Positions 1-9,244 of a stretch of 64,000 nt of DNA are shown here, one piece after another. The stretch comes from Hungatella sp. GTDB lineage: Bacteria; Bacillota; Clostridia; Lachnospirales; Lachnospiraceae. The position numbers were made by a program, and so were the translations under genes. The notes beneath the pieces were generated by a model. The model was not told where the DNA came from and made no database searches. It saw only the letters and a list, made by a program, of their open reading frames with translations. The stretch covers positions 106,458-170,457 of the forward strand of contig JAAWBS010000051.1 in NCBI GenBank assembly GCA_022792815.1. Reading direction: 5' to 3'. The stretch's first letter is position 1; the number at the start of each line of letters is the position of its first letter.

Positions 1-982
1 TTTTGAAAGTGTCCATGAGGGCCTTCAGCGGATTGTAGTTCTTTCCCGTCAGATAGCAGGAAGCCCCAAACCCCAGAATCCCGCAGCCGAACAGACAGAC
101 CATGGTCAGCGCCCGGATCTGTTTGGCGCTTTTCTCGATGAGAGTCATGGGAAACATGGCTACGTATTTCCAGTCAATGACCTGGGATTCCAGCACGGAA
201 ATCATAAATTGTCCGCCTTTTGTGCCGTGGACCACATGGTTTCCCGCCTCCAGCTCGTCGAATTTCAGGTTCCCCACAGGATTGGCAGGTTCTGCGGAGT
301 GAATCTGCCCGTTGTCTCCGCTGACGATCACCGCGTCCATGGAATCATCCCATTTTAAGGAAGAAAGTCTGTCTTTCAGCTCCGCAAACTTGATACCGAT
401 TCCGATGGTGGCTGTCCCCGTCCCCCCGTAGGAGTCCAGGGTAGTCATAGTAAAGAGGAGCATGTCCTTTCCCTCTCCTCTGGCGATTCGTAAGGTGTCG
501 TTGTAGTGAGGTTTTTCCATGTATTGACAAAACTGACTGAAGGGATATTCCTCGTTTCGGTAATACAGATCATAAAATAATTCTGCCGACATATTCCCGT
601 TGATTCCGCACACGGTCTTCGTGTTGTGGAAATAGATAAACACATCGTCTATGAAATCCTCTGACATGGCCAGGGACAGAAGATCATTGTAGAGGTAGTA
701 CAGAGACATCTGATCCTCCGTGCCAAATCTCCCCTTCACCTTGGAGGCCGCCTGAACACTGGTGTCCATGGCCAGCCTGGCCGCGATCTTCTGCACATCG
801 CTGATCTGCTGATCCAGCTCCCTCTGAATCATCTCCAGCAGCGTGTCGTTCATCCGCTCTGCCTGGCTCCGGATCACCCGGCTGCTGTAGCCGTAGATCA
901 CGGCCGCCGCCACGATGGGAATACACAGCATTCCCAGGTAAGACAAAAACATCCGGATATATACCTTCGGTCTCTTCTTCAT
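1..982 (-). CDS. Membrane-anchored sensor/regulator, N-terminal part (AraC-type or histidine kinase), cut by the window edge
   Basis: Reverse-complement reading from an ATG at 982 stays open for 327 codons to the window edge, so the C-terminal effector is missing. The start is preceded by AAGGGGTGGG at good spacing. Visible order: short basic N-terminus (MKKRPK), a membrane helix at about residues 10-28, an extracellular region of roughly 250 residues resembling a Cache-type sensor, a second membrane helix near residues 290-312, then a cytoplasmic stretch beginning NYNPLKALMDTF. This layout and junction are typical of clostridial transmembrane AraC-family (YesN-like) regulators, and also occur in sensor histidine kinases, so the output domain cannot be decided here. 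It probably senses an extracellular ligand, perhaps a sugar. Confidence 0.75.
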   Translation of the reverse strand, partial: MKKRPKVYIRMFLSYLGMLCIPIVAAAVIYGYSSRVIRSQAERMNDTLLEMIQRELDQQISDVQKIAARLAMDTSVQAASKVKGRFGTEDQMSLYYLYNDLLSLAMSEDFIDDVFIYFHNTKTVCGINGNMSAELFYDLYYRNEEYPFSQFCQYMEKPHYNDTLRIARGEGKDMLLFTMTTLDSYGGTGTATIGIGIKFAELKDRLSSLKWDDSMDAVIVSGDNGQIHSAEPANPVGNLKFDELEAGNHVVHGTKGGQFMISVLESQVIDWKYVAMFPMTLIEKSAKQIRALTMVCLFGCGILGFGASCYLTGKNYNPLKALMDTFK

Positions 983-1014
983 CGGTCCCACCCCTTGTAT
1001 GTTAGATGATACTC

Positions 1015-1063
1015 ATTTTACAAAATTTGTGGGCAATTTGTAAAGAGTTTGATAAATTTGCCC
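1015..1063 (-). promoter_or_regulatory. Candidate promoter and operator for the membrane regulator
   Basis: On the minus strand a TTTACA -35 (1039-1044) is separated by 18 bases from a TAAAAT -10 (1015-1020), about 33 bases before the ATG at 982. The -35 lies inside a near-perfect inverted repeat, GGGCAATTT (1031-1039) against AAATTTGCCC (1054-1063), which could be a binding site for the regulator itself. Predicted from sequence only. Confidence 0.45.
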
Positions 1064-1122
1064 ATAGATTCGACATTTTGCACATTGTACCTGGGGGAAA
1101 TATGGAGGTGTAAAAGTTATAG

Positions 1123-1173
1123 AGAAAATGCAGACTAAATCGACAAAACTGCCGATTTCTGTCTGCATTTTCT
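1123..1173 (-). terminator. Stem-loop terminator downstream of the CapA-like gene
   Basis: Arms 1123-1135 and 1161-1173 pair perfectly over 13 bases, with a further inner 6-bp stem (37-42 against 53-58 of the 1100s). On the minus strand the hairpin lies 47 bases after the CapA-like stop and is followed by the T-rich CTATAACTTTTA, fitting an intrinsic terminator that insulates the next gene. Confidence 0.6.
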
Positions 1174-1219
1174 AAATTCCGTATCACCACACGGAGGCAG
1201 GTTTCACCCCAATCTCCCT

Positions 1220-2377
1220 CTACTTCTTCTCCCGGATCACCCCGTTCTCGTCGATCACTGCGTTGGCAGAGATCCCCTCCAGGAACCGAAACACCTGCTG
1301 CCGTCTGGCCTCATCAGTGATCAGCGTGGTCCTGCACCCGGACTGTAGACAGGGTACAAACCGAAACTCCACCAATCCCTCGGGGGAGATATCCGCCTCC
1401 ACGATCCCCGTATCCCTGGTCTTGCTGTTAAACCAGAAATTGCCCAAACTGTAGAAAATCGGCACCCCTTTGTAGTACTCCACCCCCTGAAGGCAGTGGG
1501 GATGATCTCCGATGACAAGGTCTGCCCCAGCGTCGATGTAGGCATGTCCCAGCTTCTGCTGGTCTGCCTCGAACTGATTGACCCCCTCGGTGCCCCAGTG
1601 GACATAGACCACCACAAAATCGCTGTTCTCCTCGGCCTCCCTGATCACTTCCACAAAAGCCGTCGGGTCGTAAGTCCTCAAAACTCCCGGGGACGTGTCG
1701 GTGGCCTCTTTCGTGAACACATAGGACCGCTCCACCTGGGTGGCGCTGACATAGGCGATTCTCTGATCTTCTACCTGAAAATAGACGATCTCCTTGGCCT
1801 CTTCCAGATTCTTTCCCGCCCCCACATAGGGAATCCCCTGCTGTCTCAGGGTCTCCATAGTGTCCAAAAGAGCCGTCTCCCCGTAATCATAGACGTGGTT
1901 GTTGGCCAGAGATACGATGTCCGCCGACAGGACGGACAGATTCTTCACCGTCTCCGGTTTGGCCCGGAAGGTGAAGGTCTTGCCGGAGAGCGGGGTCCCT
2001 CTGGTGCTGTAGGTAAATTCATTGTTGACCATCATGATATCCGCTGCGTCCATCCTGGCGATGACCTCGGGGGCGATACAGCGGGTGATATCGTCTCCGC
2101 TGCCGTGGTAGTAGGCCATATTGGCATAACCTTCCGCAAAGCTTATGTCCCCCGCAAAGGACAGTGTTATCTTGTCCTGAGACTTAGGCTCCTTCTCGTA
2201 GATCTGCATACCGGCTGTGTCCTGGCCGTCCTCCCTCTGACTTTCCTGTGCCGCCCCGACGGCGGGCTGTGCAGGCCCGTTGGCAGCCGCAGCCGTCGCC
2301 GGATGAAAGACCGCACCTGCCAGTATCATCACTGCCGTCAACGCCGCCATGTATCGATATCTGCCTGTATGTTTCAT
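1220..2377 (-). CDS. CapA family exported protein (metallophosphatase-like fold)
   Basis: 385 residues. CapA/PGA_cap family: starts LSFAGDISFAEG, then NNEFTYS, SLANNHVYDYGE and the metal-site-like GDHPHCLQG with SLGNFWF near the C-terminus. These match the calcineurin-like fold of CapA (poly-gamma-glutamate capsule) proteins. An N-terminal hydrophobic segment (residues about 9-30) ending AAAA is a probable signal peptide, so the protein acts outside the membrane. The ATG at 2377 is chosen because AGGAGG sits 5-6 bases upstream; a longer reading frame to 2548 would overlap the preceding gene without a ribosome site. It follows the broken ATPase gene by 11 bases. The natural substrate of such lone CapA proteins is usually unknown. 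Confidence 0.85.
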   Translation of the reverse strand: MKHTGRYRYMAALTAVMILAGAVFHPATAAAANGPAQPAVGAAQESQREDGQDTAGMQIYEKEPKSQDKITLSFAGDISFAEGYANMAYYHGSGDDITRCIAPEVIARMDAADIMMVNNEFTYSTRGTPLSGKTFTFRAKPETVKNLSVLSADIVSLANNHVYDYGETALLDTMETLRQQGIPYVGAGKNLEEAKEIVYFQVEDQRIAYVSATQVERSYVFTKEATDTSPGVLRTYDPTAFVEVIREAEENSDFVVVYVHWGTEGVNQFEADQQKLGHAYIDAGADLVIGDHPHCLQGVEYYKGVPIFYSLGNFWFNSKTRDTGIVEADISPEGLVEFRFVPCLQSGCRTTLITDEARRQQVFRFLEGISANAVIDENGVIREKK

Positions 2378-2388
2378 ATTGATCCTCC

Positions 2389-3966
2389 TCATACAAGATG
2401 AGCCTCCTCTATCACACATTGGTGTTTTTTGGTTCTCCTGCTGTAATTGATGCCCACCAGCAGTACTTCTCCTTGATACCCTTTCAGGGCCTGAATATAC
2501 TGTTTTTCTTTGATCTGTTTGATTGCGGCTTTTGCAGACCGGTTCCATTTCAGTTCCACCACCATAGCCGGTTTCTCACTGCCTTTTCGCGGAAAAAAGA
2601 CAATGTCTGAAAACCCTTTTCCCGCCGGAAATTCACGCACCAAAGTATAATCTTTCCTGGCACTGAAATATGCAAGAGAAATCACACAGCTGAGAGCGTT
2701 TTCATCGTTGTAGCTGAGTATGGATGTCTCCTCAGAGTGGAATTGATCCAGCTTTTTGGCCACAGATTCTGCATCTCGGTTGATCGTGTCCTTCAACAAT
2801 TCTTCAGACACCACCAAAAGTTTAGCCACATCCCCCCAATGCCCCAACCCCTCAATGGCATCTTTAAATTCTTTTGCAATCTCCAGATTAGGGATCAAAA
2901 CCGTTTGTCCCTCCCAGTCATATGCCAGATATCCCAGATGGACAAGCAGCGTAAACACATCATCTCTGCTATGGAAGGTTGTCATATCATTCTGGAATCT
3001 CCTCGGATTGATCCTGCATCTTCCGCCGCCCAGCATATTGGTAATCCCGTCTTTTAAACCGTCAAGATTTATCTCCAGATAAATTCTCAGCGCTTCATAC
3101 GTCTCCGTATGAGTCCAATAACTGTCCAGCCTCCCTCTTCTCATAGCATCTACCACTGACTTGGGATTATAAATATGAGCAATCTCCCGAAAATGATATC
3201 CGTCATACCACCTTTGGACCTCTGTAAATTCCAGCCCATATATCTCACACAGTTCCCTCACCTCCGCCTCTGTAAATCCCACATAGGGGGCCAAAACCTC
3301 CGGATTTGTCATAGAATATTCGTCGAACATATTTAAAGCGGAGTGAGTTCCATACTTTTTGACAGGAAGGATCCCGGTCATATATGCCAGACAGATACAC
3401 TCTGCATCTTTCAGCAGATCTCTTAAAAAGTCCAGATATTTGGCCTGGACAGCAGTGTCATGGCGGTATTCACGAAAAATGCAGTCCCACTCATCGATTA
3501 TGATGACAAAAGATATCCCCGAACTGGCATAAACCTGTTCCAGCGCCTCAGCCAGATATCGCTCTGTTCCCCTTACTACTGTCGGATACTCATCTCGTAT
3601 CTCCTCGATCACTTTCTCCTGCAAATACTCAACCATAGATTCCAGAGAATCCGATCTGGACAAAAATTTCTGCATATTCAGAAAAATCACATGATACTGA
3701 TTCAAATGAGTCAGAAAAGCCCCTGTCTCTCCTATAGCGCGATTCTCAAACAGTTCCCTGGAATCACAGCTTTTGTCATAGTAAGCCGCCAGCATCCTCG
3801 CTGCCATGGACTTGCCAAACCGGCGGGGACGACTTACACAGATATATTTCTGTTCCGTCCCTAAGCTGTGGTTGGTATATTCCAGCAGACCTGTCTTGTC
3901 AATATAGATCTCCGACTAAACTGCCTGACAAAACGCTCCGTTACCCGGATTTAAATAGACTCCCAT
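2389..3966 (-). pseudogene. AAA-ATPase / PD-(D/E)XK nuclease-like protein, interrupted by an in-frame amber codon
   Basis: The full frame starts at the ATG at 3966 behind AGAGGAGGG and begins MGVYLNPGN..., then has a TAG at 3916-3918 exactly at codon 17, and continues in the same frame with EIYIDKTGLL, SRPRRFGKS (Walker A) and 470 more codons. This is the usual start of the large clostridial family annotated as AAA-ATPase-like with a C-terminal DUF1703/PD-(D/E)XK nuclease. The C-terminal half has VVELKWN, fitting the nuclease ExK motif. Translation from the internal ATG at 3807 would lose the Walker A lysine. So the gene is probably inactive, unless the amber codon is read through or is a sequencing error. 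Function in this family is unproven; members resemble mobile or defence-associated ATPases. Confidence 0.8.
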
Positions 3967-3992
3967 CGTCCCTCCTCTCTGTCCCACACAGG

Positions 3993-5183
3993 TTATCTCC
4001 CATACTCCTCTTTCACAAACCGCTCCAATACGGGAAGGGACCGCTTCACCTTCTCCGTATCGATGCAGTAAGCCATACGGAAGTATCCGGGCACCCCGAA
4101 ATTATCCGACGGCACCAGGATGAGGTCATACTTCTTAGCCTTCATGCAGAAGGCACCTGCGTCCTCCTCCAGAGCCTTGGGGAAGAGATAGAAGGTTCCC
4201 CCCGGCTTCACCACAGTAAACCCCAAGTTCTTAAGACTCTCGTAGAGCAGATTCATGTTGGTCTCATACACCGACAAATCGCTGGTCTGATCCAGCATGC
4301 GCGCCACCGCCAGCTGCACGCTGGACGGCGGACAGTTGTGGCCGATCCCCCGGCTGATCTGGCCGCACATCACCGCCAGGATGTCGCCATCCTTGCATCT
4401 GGGATTCACCGCCACATAGCCGATGCGCTCTCCGGGAAGACTCAGGCTCTTGGAATAGGAATAGCAGGAGATGGAATTGTCGTAAAATCCGGACACATAA
4501 GGGGAGTCAGCCCCCTCAAACACAATCTCCCGGTAGGGCTCGTCACTGATGAGAAAGATATCATGACCGTACTCCCTCTGCTTTGCCCTGAGGAAATCTG
4601 CCAGTTTTCGGATGGTGTCCGTGCTGTAAACTGCCCCGGAAGGATTATTGGGGGTGTTGACAAGGACCGCCATCACCTTCTCGTTCATCACCTCCTCCAA
4701 AGCCGGGAAGTTGATCTGAAACTGCCCGGTATCCGCAGGTACCACCCGAAGCCGGGCTCCGGATAAGTTTACATAGGGTCCGTATTCCGGAAAATAGGGG
4801 GCAAAGGTGAGAATCTCGTCTCCCGGACCGGTGACGCATCGGAAGGCATGTGCCAGGGCCCCTGCAGCGCCGGAAGCCATAAAGATGTGCTTCGCCTCAT
4901 AGTCCATGGCAAACCTGCGGTTTAAGCTGTCCGCCACCGCCTCTCTCACACTCTCGATCCCCAGGGAAGGGCTGTAGCCGTGGACGGCCATAGGGTCCTC
5001 CTCCCTCAAAAGTTCTATCATGCCGTCGGTGTAAGCCTGGGGACAGGGCACGCTGGGATTGCCCAGGCTGTAGTCAAATACATGGTCGTAGCCGATCTCT
5101 CTCCCTCTCGCGGCAGCGTATTCGCTTAACTCCCGGATGATGGATTTGCCTTGGAGCATGGCTTTGTAAGTCTCGTTGATCAT
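3993..5183 (-). CDS. Pyridoxal-phosphate aminotransferase, class I/II
   Basis: 396 residues, the usual size of fold-type I aminotransferases. Motifs: NTPNNPSG near 176-183, SDEPYRE near 213, and SYSKSLSLPGERIGY with the PLP-binding lysine at about 245. The C-terminus has the FRMAYC-type arginine region. It likely transfers amino groups between an amino acid such as aspartate and a 2-oxo acid; the exact substrate cannot be read from sequence. The ATG at 5183 has GGGAGG upstream. It lies on the same strand 175 bases after the pyridoxamine kinase, an enzyme of its own cofactor's salvage route, though the gap leaves co-transcription open. Confidence 0.88.
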   Translation of the reverse strand: MINETYKAMLQGKSIIRELSEYAAARGREIGYDHVFDYSLGNPSVPCPQAYTDGMIELLREEDPMAVHGYSPSLGIESVREAVADSLNRRFAMDYEAKHIFMASGAAGALAHAFRCVTGPGDEILTFAPYFPEYGPYVNLSGARLRVVPADTGQFQINFPALEEVMNEKVMAVLVNTPNNPSGAVYSTDTIRKLADFLRAKQREYGHDIFLISDEPYREIVFEGADSPYVSGFYDNSISCYSYSKSLSLPGERIGYVAVNPRCKDGDILAVMCGQISRGIGHNCPPSSVQLAVARMLDQTSDLSVYETNMNLLYESLKNLGFTVVKPGGTFYLFPKALEEDAGAFCMKAKKYDLILVPSDNFGVPGYFRMAYCIDTEKVKRSLPVLERFVKEEYGR

Positions 5184-5357
5184 GGGTTTGTCCTCCCGCT
5201 TCTATATCCTTTTATATTCTCTCTTATACCGGCTGTCTGGCAGCTCGACTGATTAACACATTTTACCACAAATTCTCTGCCTGTACAATCACCCAGTCAT
5301 CTGACTAAAATCTACAATCTGGGTATAGATAATGAATTTGAGGCTCTGCGGCTTTCC

Positions 5358-6245
5358 TCACCTCAGCCGGTCCAGGATCTCCTCAAAGCAGACTCCGTCG
5401 GTGAGGGGCACCTCCATCCTGACGGATTCGATGATGCAGTCCTTTATAAACTTCGCCGCCTTTTCCACCGACCGCTCCAGAGGAACCCTGTGGATGCTGT
5501 CCGCCAGAAGGATGGCGGAGAAGATATCGCCGGTTCCGCACCGGGTCTCTCCCACCTTCTTCGTCCTCTTTAGGGTCCCTCCTGCCTGCCGGTCATAGCA
5601 GAAATTGCCCAGATAGCTGCCCATGGGCACTCCGGTGATCACTGCCTTTCCCGGACCCAGGCGGCACAGCCTCTCAGCCATGGTCAAAAGCTCCTCTGCC
5701 TTCCACGTACCCGGATGGTAGGGGATGTCTGCCAGGATACACCCTTCCGTCACGTTGGGCGTCACCAGATCGGCACAGGAAACCAGCTGTCTCATCTCCC
5801 GGCACATCTCCTCATTGTAGGTAGCATAGGTTCTGCCGTTGTCTCCCATGACCGGATCCACCAGCACGACGGTGTCCTCCCTGCTAAAATCCCGGATAAA
5901 CCTCTCTGCGATGGCGATCTGGCGTTTGGAACCCAGAAACCCGGTGCCGATGCCGTCAAAGGTCAGCCCCAGCTTCTTCCACTCATGGATATAATCCTCC
6001 ATGTGATCCGTGTAATCGTCAAAATAGCTGCTGGGGTAAGCGGTGTGGTTGGACAGGATAGCCGTGGGCACCGGGCAGCACTGCACTTTCAGCTTTGAGA
6101 TGACCGGCAGGGCCACGGTGACGGCGCAGCGGCCAAAACCGGTGATATCGTTAATCAGAGCCGCCTTCTTCTGCCTGGAACTTCCCGGGGCCTGGGTGGA
6201 TGGATTCTGGTTCATAATCGGATTTCCTTTTCTTTCTATCATCAT
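5358..6245 (-). CDS. Pyridoxamine kinase (PfkB/ribokinase superfamily)
   Basis: Up to 295 residues. NDITGFGRCAVTVALPVIS near the N-terminus, TAILSNHTAYPS, and GTGDIFSA near residue 245 (the anion-hole/catalytic Asp region of PdxK/PdxY-type kinases) support phosphorylation of pyridoxamine/pyridoxal in B6 salvage. The start is uncertain: ATG pairs at 6245/6242 have GGGGA upstream, while the ATG at 6215 has AAAGGA; the conserved domain begins after all three. It follows the slipin gene by 57 bases on the same strand and precedes a PLP-dependent aminotransferase. Confidence 0.85.
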   Translation of the reverse strand: MMIERKGNPIMNQNPSTQAPGSSRQKKAALINDITGFGRCAVTVALPVISKLKVQCCPVPTAILSNHTAYPSSYFDDYTDHMEDYIHEWKKLGLTFDGIGTGFLGSKRQIAIAERFIRDFSREDTVVLVDPVMGDNGRTYATYNEEMCREMRQLVSCADLVTPNVTEGCILADIPYHPGTWKAEELLTMAERLCRLGPGKAVITGVPMGSYLGNFCYDRQAGGTLKRTKKVGETRCGTGDIFSAILLADSIHRVPLERSVEKAAKFIKDCIIESVRMEVPLTDGVCFEEILDRLR

Positions 6246-6302
6246 TTGTCCCCTATGATACCACGAATCCTATCCGCCGAAAAGCCTTTTCTTACCTCTC
6301 TT

Positions 6303-7400
6303 CTACCCCACCAGTGCCTTCAGCTGCTCTAAGAGGGCGCCTCCGCCTACCTGGATGTTGCCTACCTGTGCGCAGATGCGCTCTAAGCACTCCATCTCCT
6401 TCAGCTTATACAGAGTCTTGTTCTCGTCCATCAGCCTGGCGGTATTCAGAAGGGATCTGGTGGAGGCCACCTCCTCTCTCCTGGTGATGACATTGGCCTG
6501 GGCCTTCCGCTCCGCCACCAGCACCGTGTTCATGATATCCCGGATCTCACCCGGCAGGATGATATCCTTGATGCCCGCGCCGCAAAACCGGATACAGTAG
6601 CGGCTCTCCTCCTCCTTCAGCCGATCGAAGATAAACCGGGATATGTCCTCCTTCTGGGCCAACAGCTCGTCAAGCCGATATCTGCCCACATACTCCCGGA
6701 TCACCAGCTGTACACAGGCGTAGACCTGATTCTCCAGATTTTTAATCGTCTCAATCATCACCCTGGGCTCCACCACCTTGTAGGTGCACATCAGGTTGAT
6801 CCGCACCCCGATCCGGTCCGCCGTCAGGATCTCCTGCCCGGTGATCTCCAGAGGGCGAACCTTTAAGTCCACCACCCGGCACAGCACATCCTTGGAGTAG
6901 ACCCAGAAGTAGTAAGTCCCGGTCTCAAGCTCCCTCACCACCTGGTTGTCGTAGTATAGAATCCCCACCTCTCCGGGCTGGATCTCCACTTTCTTGTAGT
7001 ACTTAAGCGGGATCTGGGACAGATAAGCCTTGGACACTCCGGCCGCCGTCTCCGGCTCCCTCATATCCAAAAGCTCTACCTCCAGCCGGTTCCACACATT
7101 CCAGTAATAGTACTCCGTCTCCGTCAGCACTTTCTGTACCGCACCGTCCTTTTTCAGAATCCCTATGTACCCCTCCGGTATGATCACATGAAGCACCTTC
7201 TCGGCAAATGCCTGATCCTGGTTCATGAGGATCTCCTTGGGAATCCGGTTAAATCCCACTAACCCTTCCATATCCTCCGTCACCACCTCGCAGCCTGCCA
7301 TCTTTAAAAAATGATAGGTCCCGCAGAAAAGGGTCTTTATAAAACAGCCGTTTTTCAGCAAAAATCCGCATTGATTCTGATTGATCTGATATCTCATCAT
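6303..7400 (-). CDS. Slipin / SPFH (band 7) domain protein
   Basis: 365 residues. Central block with the SPFH/slipin pattern VDLKVRPLEITGQEILTADR... (about 180-200), followed by a helical tail with ERKAQANVITRREEVASTRS, typical of stomatin-like proteins. The N-terminal 150 residues contain an extra beta-rich repeat rather than a clear membrane helix, as seen in many clostridial slipins. Such proteins form oligomeric scaffolds; the partner here is unknown. ATG codons at 7400 and 7397 both follow AGGAGGGAG; the second has the better spacing. Confidence 0.8.
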   Translation of the reverse strand: MMRYQINQNQCGFLLKNGCFIKTLFCGTYHFLKMAGCEVVTEDMEGLVGFNRIPKEILMNQDQAFAEKVLHVIIPEGYIGILKKDGAVQKVLTETEYYYWNVWNRLEVELLDMREPETAAGVSKAYLSQIPLKYYKKVEIQPGEVGILYYDNQVVRELETGTYYFWVYSKDVLCRVVDLKVRPLEITGQEILTADRIGVRINLMCTYKVVEPRVMIETIKNLENQVYACVQLVIREYVGRYRLDELLAQKEDISRFIFDRLKEEESRYCIRFCGAGIKDIILPGEIRDIMNTVLVAERKAQANVITRREEVASTRSLLNTARLMDENKTLYKLKEMECLERICAQVGNIQVGGGALLEQLKALVG

Positions 7401-7939
7401 TCTCCCTCCTATTTCTTACCTTTTCTTTCAAAACTGTCTGCGATTCCGACCCGGAATCCGCCGCAGAAAATTCTGCGGGCCGTTCCTCGGATCAAACCGG
7501 CTCCTGTCCGGCTGTCCGGCTTCTTCCTTTCCGCCGCACCATGGGACAGCGCCCTGTTTTTCTCCTCGGAGGGCACTGGCAGCCCTTCTGCCGCACCGCT
7601 TCTCCACTCCGAAGCGATACCGGCAGATTCCGAGTCTTCTTCCTTGAGAGCGACACGTGACCGGTGTCGGGATTGAGCTTTATCCACTAAGCAACGGTTT
7701 TCACCGGTGGGATTCGAACCCACGTAATCAATCGTTTTGACCGTATTCAGTCCCTAACTGAACGTCAATCTGTCTCCGGCGGCATACCGCGCTGCAGTGC
7801 AGCCGGCACCGTCTGGCAACCATGCCATAACTGTAAGCCGGAACCATCACCCTTTCGGTGACTCTATCCTACCACGAAAGAGAAGAGCCATCATTTCAAA
7901 AACACTGCGAAGTTTTCAGAGAGACTCTGGAGAATAATT
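7401..7939. other. Gene-free stretch with tRNA-like arms on the minus strand
   Basis: Between the divergent slipin and WYL genes. On the minus strand 7707-7723 is a perfect T-arm: GTGGG, loop TTCGAAT, CCCAC. The six bases after it, CGGTGA (7706-7701), can pair with TCACCG at 7861-7856. Upstream there is a 5-bp/7-base stem-loop with TTAGGGA in the loop (about 7744-7762), and GC-rich hairpins at 7773-7815. Downstream, around 7680-7695, is a D-arm-like GCTTAGTGGATAAAGC. The pieces do not assemble into a normal tRNA: the span is about 160 bases and a D-arm-like piece lies after the T-arm. Possibly degenerate tRNA genes or a structured RNA. I see nothing coding in 7401-7650. Confidence 0.4.
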
Positions 7940-7941
7940 GT

Positions 7942-7949
7942 GATATACT
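7942..7949 (+). promoter_or_regulatory. Extended -10 promoter candidate for the WYL gene pair
   Basis: TGATATACT gives an extended -10 (TG, one base, TATACT at 7944-7949) 35 bases before the WYL ATG at 7985. No convincing -35 is present, as is common for extended -10 promoters. Confidence 0.35.
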
Positions 7950-7984
7950 TATGGCAATTACCAAAGGTACACAGGAGAGCCATC

Positions 7985-9244
7985 ATGTCAGAGTACAAGG
8001 AGCTGATCAGACAGTTCGACAAGATCCGGTCCTATGTCCGGGACTTCTATGTCTACGGATTCAAGACCAGAGAAGATTTTCACGATAAAAGCGGCAGGAC
8101 CTACGACAACCACCGGAGGCGGATGGAGAGCTGGTTCTCGGACTACATATGCACAGACCAGAAGGGACACAAAAAATTCGTCTTCCTGACCATGGATTCC
8201 GGAAGGATGGCCGTCAATCCCCTGTATCAGGCCTGGAAATCCAAAACATTTACAGACAATGACATCCTTCTGCGCTTCTTTGTGCCGGATCTTCTGGCAG
8301 ACGGGCAGCCTCGCAGCCTGGAGGCCATAGCCGATGAGATCCAGGATAAGTATCAGTGTCTGTTGGACACCCAGACGCTCCGGCGGAAGCTTACAGCCTG
8401 GGAAAAGGAAGGGCTGATTGTGAGAAAAAAAGCGGGAAAACAGTTCCTCTACAGTCAGGCGCAGCCCGTCTCCTGGTCCTGCCCCGGGATGCCGAAAGCC
8501 CTGAGCCTGGCCGCGGCATTTTTTCAGGGCGCTGCTCCCTTCGGGTTCATCGGCAGCACCATCCTGGATTTCTGGAATGAGCGAAATGATTGGTTCCGGT
8601 TCCGCAGCGATTATCTGGTCCACACCCTGGAGGACGAGATCCTTCTCCCCCTGCTGACTGCCATAGAACAAAGGTCCATGATCCGCATGACCGTGAGAGG
8701 CACGAAGAGACACCGGATCACCTCTGTCTGCGCCACCCCTCTGCGGATTCTCACCAGCACCCAGACAGGCCGCAGATACGTCTGCGCCATGAGGCCGGAC
8801 TCCCGGCGTCTTGCCACCTTTCGCCTGGACTCCATCGAGGCTGTAAAGATCCTGGGGGAGGATCCCTGTTTTGAGCAGCACGGGAAAAAGCTTCAGGATA
8901 CTCTTCCCTATGTCTGGGGCGTATCCTTCGGCAGCTCCCAGAAGCCGGAGAAAGTGTCCATGGAGATTGTTCTCGACGAGAAAACCGAGCCCTATATCCT
9001 GAGCAGACTTGAGCGGGAGGGACGGGGAGGCTCCCTCAAGCGGCTTGAGCCCGGCGTGTATGAGTACACCCGGCTCTGCCTGGACGGGGCGGAGCTTCTG
9101 CCCTGGGTAAAAACCTTTACCGGCAGAATCCGGTCCTTCTCCTGCACCAACCGGTCCGTATCACAAAGACTCCTGGATGACATGAATCTCATGAAATCCC
9201 GGTACCTTTCTTCCGAGGAGGAACCTGTTTATGAAGACTCCTGA
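7985..9244 (+). CDS. WYL-domain transcriptional regulator, first of a pair
   Basis: 419 residues from the ATG at 7985, chosen because AGGAGAG sits five bases upstream; an earlier in-frame ATG at 7940 has no such site and overlaps the promoter. The N-terminal third is a DNA-binding-type region (DFYVYGFKTREDFHDKSGRTYDNHRRR, then a winged-helix-like LTAWEKEGLIVRKKAG). The middle and C-terminal parts resemble the WYL ligand-sensing fold (RRYVCAMRPDSRRLATFRLDSIEAV) with its C-terminal extension. Clostridial genomes often carry two such genes side by side. It overlaps the next gene by 14 bases, so the two are translated together. Target and ligand are unknown. Confidence 0.8.
   Translation: MSEYKELIRQFDKIRSYVRDFYVYGFKTREDFHDKSGRTYDNHRRRMESWFSDYICTDQKGHKKFVFLTMDSGRMAVNPLYQAWKSKTFTDNDILLRFFVPDLLADGQPRSLEAIADEIQDKYQCLLDTQTLRRKLTAWEKEGLIVRKKAGKQFLYSQAQPVSWSCPGMPKALSLAAAFFQGAAPFGFIGSTILDFWNERNDWFRFRSDYLVHTLEDEILLPLLTAIEQRSMIRMTVRGTKRHRITSVCATPLRILTSTQTGRRYVCAMRPDSRRLATFRLDSIEAVKILGEDPCFEQHGKKLQDTLPYVWGVSFGSSQKPEKVSMEIVLDEKTEPYILSRLEREGRGGSLKRLEPGVYEYTRLCLDGAELLPWVKTFTGRIRSFSCTNRSVSQRLLDDMNLMKSRYLSSEEEPVYEDS

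Noticed and set aside
1496..2401. Long plus-strand open frame opposite the CapA-like gene
   Set aside because: Arises from codon bias of the real minus-strand gene; no ribosome site or protein-like motifs.
7409..7723. Open minus-strand frame of 104 codons beginning in the T-arm
   Set aside because: It reads through tRNA-like sequence (the GSNPTG peptide is a translated T-arm), has no ribosome site and no recognisable domain.
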